Assembly: GCA_035041965.1 (NCBI GenBank)
Contig: JAPYMA010002068.1
Location: 1 to 64,000 of the forward strand
DNA: 64,000 nucleotides
Direction of reading: 5' to 3'
Source of the DNA: Anisakis pegreffii
Taxonomy: Eukaryota; Nematoda; Chromadorea; Rhabditida; Anisakidae
Shown here: piece by piece, positions 26,401-38,400 of the stretch
Numbering within the stretch: the stretch's first letter is position 1
Layout: each line of letters opens with the position of its first letter
Translations under genes and position numbers: made by a program
Notes under the pieces: model-generated
Databases searched by the model: none
What the model saw: only the letters and a program-made list of their open reading frames with translations
Told to the model about the DNA's origin: nothing

Positions 26401-29400
26401 ATTCAATCATATATTGACGTTAATGAACCTGTGAGCATCTTGGATGAGGCATGAAACGCCCCAAATCAATTTTTGCTTGACTTTCAACACACGGACACGA
26501 TGCATTTGTTTCAGTGTAACGAATAAAATTGTATTGCGCACCGTCTTCAGCAAACCTGAAACTAATTATCGTTTATATATCAATACTGAACCTTTTATTG
26601 GAAAGGTTATTGAAGGCTATCTTTTATCTTTTAGTGAAACATCCATTCACGTGATAAAATCAACAAAAACTATCGTTAAAATCAACGGCACAATAAGCCA
26701 AACAATATATGCTATGCAATATTCTCACCAATCATGACACATCTCAGTCGCTTTCTTTTCAACGAATTCTAAACGAGCTTTTTGTGCCTGTTCACTGAAG
26801 TTATCAATATTGAACTGCTCTGCTGTATCAGTCGGTGACCACAGCCAATGTATCGATATTGGTGACGATACCAGTCTTTAATGCATGATATTAAGCTTTC
26901 ACTCATTTTTCATCGTTTTTTAGATCGATTCATTTGAACAAGATTCATTGTGCATTCAATTAACATCTTTCAAATGCCTAACTGTCAGATTCAATGCTCT
27001 CTAATTGTTGCTAAGAATGTGAATTAAGAAAACAGATTCTCTATTGCTCTCGAAAAAAGATATCTCATCGATATTTCAAGCGTGCTGACACGTTATGATG
27101 AATTTTGAGTTTGTTTGCTTGAATGTTACAAATCTTATTTTAAGCAAACACTCTTACCCAGGCAAAAGATTCAGCCCAGTGGCATCGTTTGTATCGATCG
27201 GCGCAAGCTTCATGTAACCAAATCGGTACGTGTAAAGGAGATTTTCCCGTTCCCAACTGTTCAAGTACCAATGCTCAATCTTAAAATTCATCACTCGACT
27301 CATACACTTCAGGATTCAACAAAATATTAAAATATGTATTCTTCTATGCAACTTCTCTACAAACCGTTTTATAGTCAGAAATCAGTTTCATCAATCCCTA
27401 AAACCTTTGCGCAAAGCATTGCAATGATATCTCCGAAAATTTCATTGACTAATGAAAAAATCAAAACTATCAACGGGCTGCATGAGTTGCTTTGACGACG
27501 CAGATGTGTAATTTTTGAACGACTTAATTGAATATTTCAATATAAAAGAGCCATCGTTTGAAGAAAAACGCAGTCAAGTGCATTTGGAGAAGAAAGCATT
27601 AAAATGACATAAAATGAGAAGTATGTAAACATTTTTTGACATTTCCATATGATATGAACCTGATGTATATTGATATATTCTATTTGCGGCCTCCATCTAA
27701 ATTCGTTCGAAGCAATATTCGTAAAAGTTGCTAAACGACATAGCGTTCGATATTCCGGTCGAAATTTTTTAATCTTAAATACAGCACACACTCAAATATA
27801 GCGTAAGAGAACTACGAAATAATCAAAAATTATCTTGAATCAAGGTTCAGTTGTTGAAGTTAACTTTTTAATATTTATCAAAGTCATTTTATCTTCTCAC
27901 TGAAACCGTTGCTAGAGCATTCGTTTTAGTCACATTGTTAGCTAGAGTACAAAAACAAGAATCATGACTTCTTTTCTATTGCCCTTTGGCGGATTGAATG
28001 GTAGACTAGCTTAAAACCTGGTCATCTTGCGCTTCCCGATAGCCAATCACATAAAGACCGAGCTGCACGCTATAAAGTGCTTCATTCTCAACCGCCATGT
28101 AATTCTGAATCGTTACATCAGAATTTGTGAAGTTTCTTGGATACCATGAAATTGGCATTCTCTGAAAGTTGATACCAATTACGTAGCTTCGACTTATCAT
28201 TTGTATTAAGCATTTTGCAATATTGTCATTGACCGATATAATTCGTGTAAAAAGAACCAGTAGTGTCCTAAATCAGAGACTAAATAAACTTACCTACCTG
28301 GAAAGGAACTGGATTTTTGAACCAATCATTCACGTTGCCTATGTCCAATCTTATTGGATCAATGGTAGGTGGTACTGAAATACTTCAATGCTACGCTAGA
28401 AGTAGTTTCACGATACGATCGAAAAGACTGATCCAAATGTACTAATGAAAGTAAATACAAACCGAAGTAAATGTATCCAACAAAGGCTTTATCTTGTTGA
28501 GCGTTCAGATTGCCCTTCTGAGCCTGGAAGTAGACTGTTTTTGTACCCCAGTCAAAAACCTTCGGTAAATAGCATCGTGCAATCGAAGGATTCATTACAA
28601 CGCAGGTAGCGGATTGACGTTGTTCAATCATCAGTATGTAAGTGTGCGACCTTTCTAAACACATCGCGTTCACATCAACTGTTGTTTCACCTAGCATGTT
28701 CACTATATTCGGATAGATTAACATCGGATCTGCAAATTTATATTTCACATTTCTACCGAGTATTCCATCAATTCCTGATTATATTTTGACGAGATTGATT
28801 CAGTTGAAAATTAAGGTGAACATTTCAATGGTTCATTATCTAATAGTAAGTTGTGAATAATGAATAAGGATTTTCATGAAAGAGTATGATGAGAATAGAA
28901 AGTTGCACAACAAAATGGACAATGTCAGATGTATAATCGCTCACAAGTTCCACCAGTTTTGTTCGAGCATCCTCCAGGTCTGACAATATCGTCGACGCGA
29001 AACATATACCGACCACGCACCATATGCGGAACACCGGATCGTTGAGCTAAGATTTTTGGTGATTCTTTGTAATGGATCGTTGGATCAACGTGTACTGTGC
29101 CTGTATGATTGCCACCGTTGAATAGCGCCTTAAAGTAACAACTTATTTAGCTGAAAAACAAGCGACTGTTCACTGTTTATATAGCGAACTTATCAAATTG
29201 TGATCGAACAGCTATTCAAAAGCTTTGTTGTATGAATCTGGAAATTCGATATAAGATCGATAATCCAACAGGATAGGAATTTTGCCGTCATGTTCATGCT
29301 TTAAAGTGATGAAGATTGAATCACTATAAAGTTGCTCACTTGACAACGTCCATTTCTCGAATTGAAATGAAAATCATCAGCATCAAATCCAAGTTTATCG

Positions 29401-32282
29401 TAGTTCAGTATCACATAACTCAATTTCGCTGTCTATAAAATCATTTCAATCATATATCAAGCAGGCCAACGATATACCGCAAGAGGACAGACACAGTATA
29501 GTAACAAGTTTTCAAGATGGTCATTTGGATAAACATGAAAACTGATGAGTTCTATTCCGTCGCACCTGATCAGCCAGCCATATGAGTTGATAAGTGGCAG
29601 TGCCACCCAAATCAGTATTTCCGGATATGCCAGGTGCTGTGTTCAGCCATGTTACCACTAATGCAGCGTCGGCTCGAAAAACAGATGCACCCACGACACC
29701 TTCTAAATCGAGTACTACATTTTGAGCACTCAAAATATAAACCTTCACATTCATTAGTTCTGCTTTCTTCAAATTTAGCAGAACAAAATTTGAGTTTAAA
29801 AATCGTTCCTGAAATAATTTGAGCAATCACCTTGTAACCACACCATCATTTGCTCTAGGAAATGATCACTTTGCTGATTGCACTGAATGTATGAATCCGG
29901 TGTGCCTTGACAAGCCTTCAAGTAGTTCACCGACTAATTAATAATGTTATATGCATGCTTGTAATGATTCATTCTTTTGTCTTCTGATGATGTTATCGAA
30001 AGTTGTAAGTATCAATAACATCATTTTGACAATTCATCGAATAATGCTATCAGTTGCATAAGATTGGCACTGAGAAGTAAGATAATAATAATGTGACTGA
30101 TTTGGGAACAGTAAAATCGCAATTCAGCCTACTTGACTGGCTGGTTGTGTGAAAAATTTAGATTGCGATGATATTGCGGAAGGATAATTTGCGGTCGATT
30201 CATGACCGAATAGCGACTGTCTTAAGATCAGTCTATAATATACACCTGCTTTCATACCAGGTTGTAAATCTTGATTTACCTAAAAAGTAAATTTAATTTT
30301 GATCGTTTAGAGATGAAATCAATATCTTCAAATATTCCACTTCGCATTTTCATTCGGTCATTAAACTATGAGTCACGCTCATTGTCATAACGCCCCTCAC
30401 TCATTTTTCTGCATATCGCTCATGTCATTTTTTGCTCCAGTCATTGGTTGCTCTAGTTTACTCAACACAATTCCACGATATGAGAATTAATCTTTCCGAT
30501 TGTTGTTAACATTTTCTATTCAACTATTCAACGTAAAACAGAAATACTCTTCCATTCCGCCCAATTGAGTGCTGAGGAAGAATGCTAAAAGAGGGTTTTG
30601 CATCGTGCGAGCGATTGAGGGAACGTGATTGGATGGATAAATTTAGCATTATCGCTTGATTATTACAAATTACACGCTACAGTGATCGTCAGTAATGCAT
30701 ATGAATTGAACGTGGAGATGGTGAAGAAAAATGGACTAAGATTCATTGATAAGCAATGATCGCGGATTTATTCAATGATTAACGGAATTAAACCATTCGT
30801 CGTATAAACCTGTTGTTTGCAAAGCCATGGCGCAATCATTGCTGGATCTGGTTGCCTCGGCCAATCAGTATTTTCAACGCCAACATTCAGAATTGGGCCT
30901 TGAGTATACAACTGAGCAAAACCAATATATCCGTTAGCGGAAATCTGTAAGAAAAACCCTATTCAGATTCGCTAGCAGACGAATGAGATCGATCGTTTGG
31001 ACGCATTTCGACTGAGATTTGAATGATAACATTTGCATGATGCAAACACTTATAAGCCTTTTAAAACAGCTATAACATTTATTTTTAACACAAAAATGAC
31101 AATTTCGTCTGTTCTTATTTATGCAAATCGTTCAGTTGGGTGAAGGAGTAGTTGATTCCCTAAGTTTCCGACAAAACCGTTCAGGATACGGACCCACCTT
31201 ATAGGCATTAGTTGCTTTTGTTTTCTATAACCGATAGTCTTATCTAAATCTAGAAAATGCATGGCTAAGACGTTCAACTCGAAATATACAATCATGCTTA
31301 TGCACTCATTCTGTTTATTGTAATATTCGCTCTAATATTTCTATTCGTCCTAATGAATCTGTCGTTCGCGCAAGAATATGTGAGTGTATGTAAAACGAAG
31401 TTTGCAACTGGAAAATGCAGTCAGTAAAATTATTGAGAATATTGATTGTATGAGAATGAGATTATTTCAGTTCAAAGCAATTATCTGATAGAATCCTTAC
31501 AATTAATGAATAAGTAATTGAGTCCGATAAAACACTTACAATTGTGTAATTATAAAGACCGCCGTAGAATGGAAAATACATGTGAAGATTGATCATCTCT
31601 CCTGGATTCAACATACCTGGGAATACTTCATGATCACCGGAATCAGGCCCGAATGGGACTAAATTCACTGCAATCAGATGAGTTTTGTTCCGCGACACCA
31701 AACGCGTTGTTTTTTTCACCTCATTTAACATCAGGTTCAAATCAAAAACAACTTAATCTCATTTCGTTGAGACTGCCTCTCTACCACGAACAATTCCAGT
31801 GCAGGTTTGGATACGGAATCTTTTCCTCATACTAAGTGAAACTAAATCTGTACTGGTCATAGTCAAACATTCCCTATAATTTCAGATCAATGAAACTGGA
31901 TATGACAAAGATAATATGAAAGACTAGAGCGTGAACGAAAGCTATCTACGGTAGTGTAGTGCTGTATCACTGAGTTAACTTGTCTGAAAACAAGAAATTC
32001 TGATGAAATACTGCGGATGCAAGGCGAATGAACTGTGAATTCATAAGAACAACTTGATGATGGATAATAAGATTAACCTCCATAGTATGGAGTAAATTCA
32101 AGCGCATTATGTATGCGATCAGGATTAGGACTGATTTGTGATGATGACACCGTTGGACGATGCACGGGAACTGCTGACAAATGTGGTGATGGCTCAACCG
32201 GAACGGTAGCTCTGGTCGGTATTCGTTGAGCATATGCGCTAGTTGCGGTGGTGAAATAATACAGTAATAAGAGAATATTCAT
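20415..32282 (-). CDS. Mesh/SUSD2-like NIDO-AMOP-VWD-Sushi membrane protein, copy B
   Basis: Tandem paralog of copy A with the same exon order and splice phases. Exons: 32078-32282, 31540-31667, 30810-30944, 30133-30279, 29831-29915, 29566-29702, 29340-29432, 28945-29128, 28463-28729, 28298-28374, 28018-28161, 27660-27773, 27158-27279, 26729-26875, 26429-26555, 26211-26332, 25812-25980, 25382-25517, 24388-24552, 23714-23920, 23468-23652, 23227-23392, about 22785-23019 (23+24 apparently fused), 22538-22623, 22181-22366, 21884-22031, 21580-21775, 21250-21342, 20844-20956, 20415-20538. The start at 32282 gives a signal peptide (MNILLLLYYF). Domains follow copy A: NIDO-like, E-set-like, AMOP (MCHDWF, CPC, MCCYDGEG), VWD, Sushi (SCGAI, FSC-type, YKC, PWC), membrane helix and a tail ending LNTSV. 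The fused exon 23/24 contains an in-frame TGA (22789-22787), two bases before the only phase-compatible donor. Unless it is read through, spliced around or an assembly error, the product would end before the Sushi domain. Downstream exons are open and well conserved. Confidence 0.82.
31901..32072. repeat. Direct repeat, copy 1 (intron 1 of Mesh-like copy B)
   Basis: About 172 bp beginning TATGACAAAGATAATATGAA, matching 32566-32744 in the same orientation with a few substitutions and one small indel. It lies inside intron 1 and ends within a few bases of the exon 1 donor, so the pair brackets exon 1. Confidence 0.9.
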
Positions 32283-32565
32283 TGAAAGATGTCGTTGTTG
32301 TTGGTCAAATTGAAAGATGTCAAATGTCGTTGTTGACAATTTTATTGGTCAATTTTGGTCGAATTTTTATTGAAAAGCGTTTCACCTGATATCAACACAT
32401 TATTCGAACAACAGTCAGTAGAACGAAGATATTGGAGCACAATATTCGAGTGATGTTTTTTGCTGTTTGTGAGCAAAAATAGTACCAGTGAGCTTGATAA
32501 ATTGGTTACGAAAGTTGCGCTTGTGTTCCTTGATTATTACCTGGAATGAGCCCGTAACTTCGATA

Positions 32566-32744
32566 GTATGACAAAGATAATATGAAAGACTACAGCGTGA
32601 ACGAAAGCTATCTACGGTAGTGTAGTGCTGTATCACTGAGTCAAGTTGAAGCAATCTGAAAACAAGAAATTCTGATGAAATACTACGGATGCAATGCGAA
32701 TGAACTGTGAATTCATAAGAACAACTTGATGATGGATAATAAGA
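32566..32744. repeat. Direct repeat, copy 2 (upstream of Mesh-like copy B)
   Basis: Partner of 31901-32072, in the presumed promoter/5' region of copy B. High similarity over about 175 bp implies a recent local duplication. Confidence 0.9.
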
Positions 32745-34302
32745 GGTAAATTATAGCGTCTCGGTTACTCGAATGAATCATTCTTTACAAAAAATGTTTC
32801 TCTTAGACATTTTATACTATGCATATAAATTGCAGTTGTTGATTACGAATCAACAAAGAGCTTTATTTTATACACTAGTTCGTTCTATTTACTTACCCTT
32901 ACTGCATCCATTTTCTAAGTGACGGATTCGAATGTATGTTTGTGCATATACACAAAGTTCCGATGCATCTCGACAATCGATCAACGAACTAGCATGTATG
33001 TGTCCTGGATTCACTAGGTAAGACAAAATAGCCGAAGAAGTCTGTGAACTGATAGCTGACGAATAAACAAATAAACTGCGAATGAGTTAATTCTATAGAC
33101 GTTTTTCAATTACCCAAATGAACGATTAACTGTATTATTCCTTTGAAAGTATTTTTGTGCAGCTTCAGTCTTTACGAATGCAAATCAGTCAACTTCAAAT
33201 ATTTACCTTTCAATACTTCTAAAGTGTATGTTTAAAATAAACATTCCGTCTGATCCAAACGTGATTCACTTATAATGCAATATTTTCATTTTTTTCGAAT
33301 TGATTGCTTTAGCTTGAAGACATGTTGTTTGATCCCAAGGAATCTTCAAGAAACAACGCAGTTTTTGAAGGAAATCATTTTAAGTTTCTTACTTGAAGGA
33401 GGTTCGTGCACGTGCTGGACGTGTCCATATTTCGTGCATTTTTATCAAATTTGTTTGTGATTTGAACGTTCCGAGTCAAAAAATGAAATGCTTACAATTT
33501 GAATCGCCGCACTGCTACAATTATCTTAGCATACAAGGTATACGTCTTAACATACGTTATTACAGTGGCATTATTACGTAAGCAACCGGGTGAATCAGGA
33601 TTCCTCATGAAATCTTGAAGCGACACCACTTAAAAAGTTTTTCTAATCAGTTATCAATAAACAATTGGGTTGACGATTCTTGACTTTCCCAATTTTCAAC
33701 GCTTTTTCTGTACGTTTTTTGCAATTTTTATGATTCATTCGGTGTTTTCGGTTTTCAGCCAAACATTGTAAGTCTACATTTGCAATCGTTGCCCACTGCT
33801 CGACCAATCTTCACACTGAAGTATTGTAATATCCTATTATATGTGGATCAGTCAACGTTTAATCACGGCCAACGTAACGTTGTCTGTTCGCAGTATTCAA
33901 AAAACGAATTCTTATTTATTCTTTATTAGTCAAAATGAACATTTCTCCTTCTGTCATTGGGCATTTAATCCTCCGGAGAACCCTTGATTGCCACTTAAAA
34001 TATTTGAGTCTCGTCAAAATTCTTGTGATCAACCATTGCATTTCGGATCACCTTTACCGAATTGCGCCAATTGAGAAAAGGATATATCACATACCTAAGA
34101 ATAGAGGGTTGATTCGGTAATGTTGAGACATTCAACTGAATGCAAAATAACAGAATTTATCGCTTGATGTTATCAGTAGCAGATGATATCATTTTAAATA
34201 CACTGCAATTGTGAGCATTGATAACTCGCAACGAATCTTTATTCCACTGAAAAAATCAATGAACTAATTAACAACAGACTTCATAGGGACCAAATGAATT
34301 GG

Positions 34303-34375
34303 TGATAGTGATGATAATCGACCGACGCTCGGTCAGTAAAATCCGACGGAGAGTCGGATTCCAACCCAGCAGTTT
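34303..34375. mobile_element. Partial MITE-like element, copy 1
   Basis: TAGTGATGATAATCGACCGA followed by paired GCTCGGTC and TCCGAC...GTCGGA arms aligns with the start of the element at 60517-60662 (TTAGTGATGGGATCCGACCG). The far end could not be located, so this copy is probably truncated or diverged. Confidence 0.4.
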
Positions 34376-35493
34376 TGAAGTTCCATCGAAATGCTGAATT
34401 TCTCAATCTCAAAATGTGAACTCGGTCGTGAAAATGTGGAACTTGCTTGCTTACTTGAGACATGATTGCTAACTGCATACTAATCAATGTTATACTTCAC
34501 TCATTCACACATTCTTATCACTCAGTGATTATACGATCATGCTTGACCATCACTAATGCAGTTTTATCGTGCAATTGTCATTCGTAGCTGCCTAGATTTT
34601 CACATTTGACAGTAGAAATTTCAGCTGTAACAAATAGCAAATAAAGCTTTCTAAAAGCATTTTGTATTTTTGTGGAAAACGAAATTTACAATTCAGTAAG
34701 GTTCGCATCGTTGTTCTCTGGTTTCACCTGTGCGTCGACCCTTTGAAGCTGGTCGGGAAAGGGAGTTTAAGGCGATTGGAGCGATTTCAGGAGATTTCAG
34801 GAGCACGAGCAGACTCTTGAAATACCACCTGGTCGCTGTTGGCGATCGAATTATTGGCGGTGAGTTCGTTGTTGACTTGTATTCTTAAATTGTTGCGCAT
34901 TCAAGATAAAATGATGTGAACATTTTCATATCTTTCAGGTTTCAGTCAAAAACCCTCGAAAAATTGAAGTGTCACATTGCTGTGCCTATTTCCGAATTGA
35001 AATATATTGGTGGGTTTTTTTGCAGTTCTCCATTTCCCTCATATGTTTTTACTGGAATGAGATTTGAGTGACTGGAATTTGTGTTGATTAAAGCACTAAA
35101 TTTAACACACTCAGTGATTCATTTAGACAGTTTCAATTCTTGTTTCTTTATTTCTTTATTTCAGTTGCACATTTTTTTCTGCACTATTGAGAACAACATG
35201 CTCGTAATCCACCTATCATAAGTACCTTTACGTACACTGACACCATTTTACCGTAGTAGTAAATCCATTTTGGTTCAATTTTATCATCACTGAAAGTGAA
35301 CGAAAGAAATATCCGAATCAGAAGGAAAGTTCGTCGTTCTAAAAGTTGTTGGTGGTATTTTTAGGCATGATTTCAGTATTATATGGGTGATAAATTATGG
35401 ATATACTGAACGTGATATGATTCAGTTAAAATATTGCCGTTCAAAAAGGAATAATCAGAGGAGATGTAATAGATAATTTGTTGACTCAAAAGA

Positions 35494-38400
35494 ATGGTGT
35501 CAGTGTTACAGGTGATGGGGATAAGCACTGGGCTTCTAGTAGCAGGTAGCATCGGAGCTACTGCGATTGCAATTACAGCGGCGAGTGTGCCATTTGTGAT
35601 TCCTGGCCTGCGGAGGGTATGTTTGCCATATGTACCAGCCACGTCACGTCAGTTGCGCAATGTATCTGTTGCTCTATCGAGATCTCATTGTCGTTCCAAT
35701 AGCAGATTGATGAAGATGCCAATAGTGGATCTGGGTAGTGGCGATGGGCGAGTTGTAAGTGTAATCAGTCACCGAATTATAGTAATAATGATTATGTTTT
35801 AAATTTGTCGACCTCCGAAACAAATACTGTCCGCAACAACTCGTGAATGAATTTAACTACCATCAGTTTCACTCAGCCAAATCGTGTATTTGTTTAATTG
35901 ATTGAATGCTTTGATTTGATTGTATTTCGTGAAGGTACTTATGATTTTCGTGGCATTGTATATTTACATGTTGTGCTTTGGCGATAGACTTTATTGATAT
36001 GTGGTCCTTGAGTTATAGTAATTCTAAAACTTCTGAGAAATTGGTTTTCAGCGATGAAATTCGGTGAACAGCTCGCTAGCCACTTGACACCAGAATGGCG
36101 TAAACAATATATCCGATATGAAGAACTGAAATCATTGCTTTACGATATGATGGCTGAAGTGCCGACCGAAGAAGATAAACGCGAGCAGTATATCGCTCAG
36201 ATGGATGAGAAATTCTTCGGGGAATGCGAACAAGAATTAACAAAAATCAATCTTTTCTTCAGTCAAAAAATTGCAGAAGCACAAGGCAAATACCATGAAT
36301 TGAACAGTGAATTGATGGCCTTCAAAGAGTTCATGTGCTCAACCGACGGTGAACAATCGCGAAAATTCACAACTAACCTACGAAATCGTTTCGCAAGACG
36401 ACGAGTCAGTGCGACCAAACATGTCAGCCGTGAACGTGCAAAAACGGCTCAACAACTCAAATTGGCATTCTCTGAATTTTATTTGGCATTAGTGCTCGTT
36501 CAAAACTTTCAACAACTGAATGCAACTGGCTTCCGAAAGATCTTAAAGAAGCATGATAAACTGATGATGAATGAACGTGGTCTTGATTGGCGTATCAATA
36601 AAGTGGAAAAGTCGTCATTCTTCTTGAATCGTGAAATCGAAACTCTTATCAGCAGTGTTGAGACGAATGTGATCAATGATCTAGAAGATGGTAATCGCCA
36701 AGCCGGAATGAAACGTCTCAAAGTACCGCCGTTAAGTGAAAAACAACATGCTACAACTACTTTCTCATTAGGACTCTTTCTGGGAGCATTTATTGTACTT
36801 GCTATTGCTATACTATTGACTTGGTTCAGTGTGGATGTCCGCCCAAGTGAACCTAAATGGGTGGCAGTGCGGTTATTCCGTGGTCTTATTCTTTTCTTCA
36901 TGTCTGTTTGGCTATGTGGTTTGAACATGTATGGTTGGGCAGCAGCTGGTGTTAATCATGTGCTAATATTCGAAGTTGATCCTCGTAATCATCTTACTTA
37001 CCAGACATTAATGCAGATCTCGTCGTTCATGTGTATGTTGTGGGCTATTGGTGTATTGGGATATTTATATGCACACCTCATCAATCTACCACCATTCCTT
37101 TTTCCAATGCTCTTAATGATTGTTTGCGTATTCATTCTGTTCAATCCACTTAAGAAGCCTGATAAAATATTCCGACGAAATAGTCGCTTCTGGCTTCTGA
37201 AACACTGCTTCAATTGTTTCTCAGCGCCTCTTCATTTCGTCACATTTCCGGACTTTTGGCTTGGCGATCAGATGAATTCATTAACGACTAGTTTTCTTGA
37301 TTTACAATACTTTGTGTGCTTCTATGCGACTGAAATTGATTATTCGGGATGGACGATGACCGTACGTACGATCAATTTGACATCAGATGAAGCAGTGCCG
37401 TGGGGTTATGTTGATATAAATACAGGCCGTGATATGTGTACAAGCGCTTCTGGTGTTCGTGCGCTGGTTAGTATCATACCGGCTACTGTTCGTTTCATGC
37501 AGTGTTTACGTCGTTTTCGTGACACGCATCGTGCTCATCCACATTTGGTTAATGCCGGAAAGTATTTTACCACCTATTTAGTGATCATTTTCAAGTCGCT
37601 TAATCACTGGGCTGAAAAAGGTGATCCATCAGCCACAAGTATATTCTTCTATCTTTGGATTGCAGCCTACATCATCAGTTTTACCTATACATTTCTATGG
37701 GATGTGTTCATGGATTGGGGTCTCATTGATCCACGTGCTCCAAAGGATTCACCTTTTCTTCGCGAAGAGATGATATACGGTAGTAAGTGGTATTATTACG
37801 CGGCCATCGTACAAGACTTTGTGCTCAGACTATCGTGGGTGTTGAATGTCTCGTTGGGTGAGGCATGGACATTAGATTCCGATTTATTGACGTGTATAAC
37901 AGCACCGTTAGAGATATTCAGACGGTTCATTTGGAACTATTTCCGGCTCGAAAATGAGCACGTTAACAATTGCGGTCAGTTTCGTGCTGTACGCGATATA
38001 TCCGTGAAACCGATCAAGAAAGGTGATCTTGAATCATTATTGTGCAAAATGGACCAGCAAGATGGTGTTACGCATCGAGGCCAAGATCTCAGAGATCGCG
38101 TTAAGAAGCAGAAGAAAGCCGCTAAAAGTAAACGTCAAATTCTCAAAAAAACACTCATACCACGAATAGCCTTATCAACCAATCCAAACAATTCTTCTGT
38201 TACGCTTGAATCAAAGCACTGAAAGCCATGTTCATCTCATTTGATGTGTATTTGGTATGTGGGCATTCGTAATATTTTACCAACAATTTGACTATTATCA
38301 GTTGAAGTCTTGAACAAACAATTAAACGATTTCAACGATCAGTTGAACGGATGAGTTCTTACTAGTTGAACTTTTTCAATAATAACCTAGGACACATTCC

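Larger units (their letters stand above)
32283..35493. other. Spacer between Mesh-like copy B and ATPSCKMT-like gene
   Basis: Divergent promoter region of about 3.2 kb between a minus-strand and a plus-strand gene. It holds the second direct-repeat copy (32566-32744) and a likely partial MITE at about 34300-34375. No further gene is supportable; the short ORFs lack splice context or recognisable motifs. Confidence 0.5.

Noticed and set aside
36509..36928. 139-codon minus-strand ORF inside the XPR1-like gene
   Set aside because: Antisense shadow of a strongly supported coding frame.
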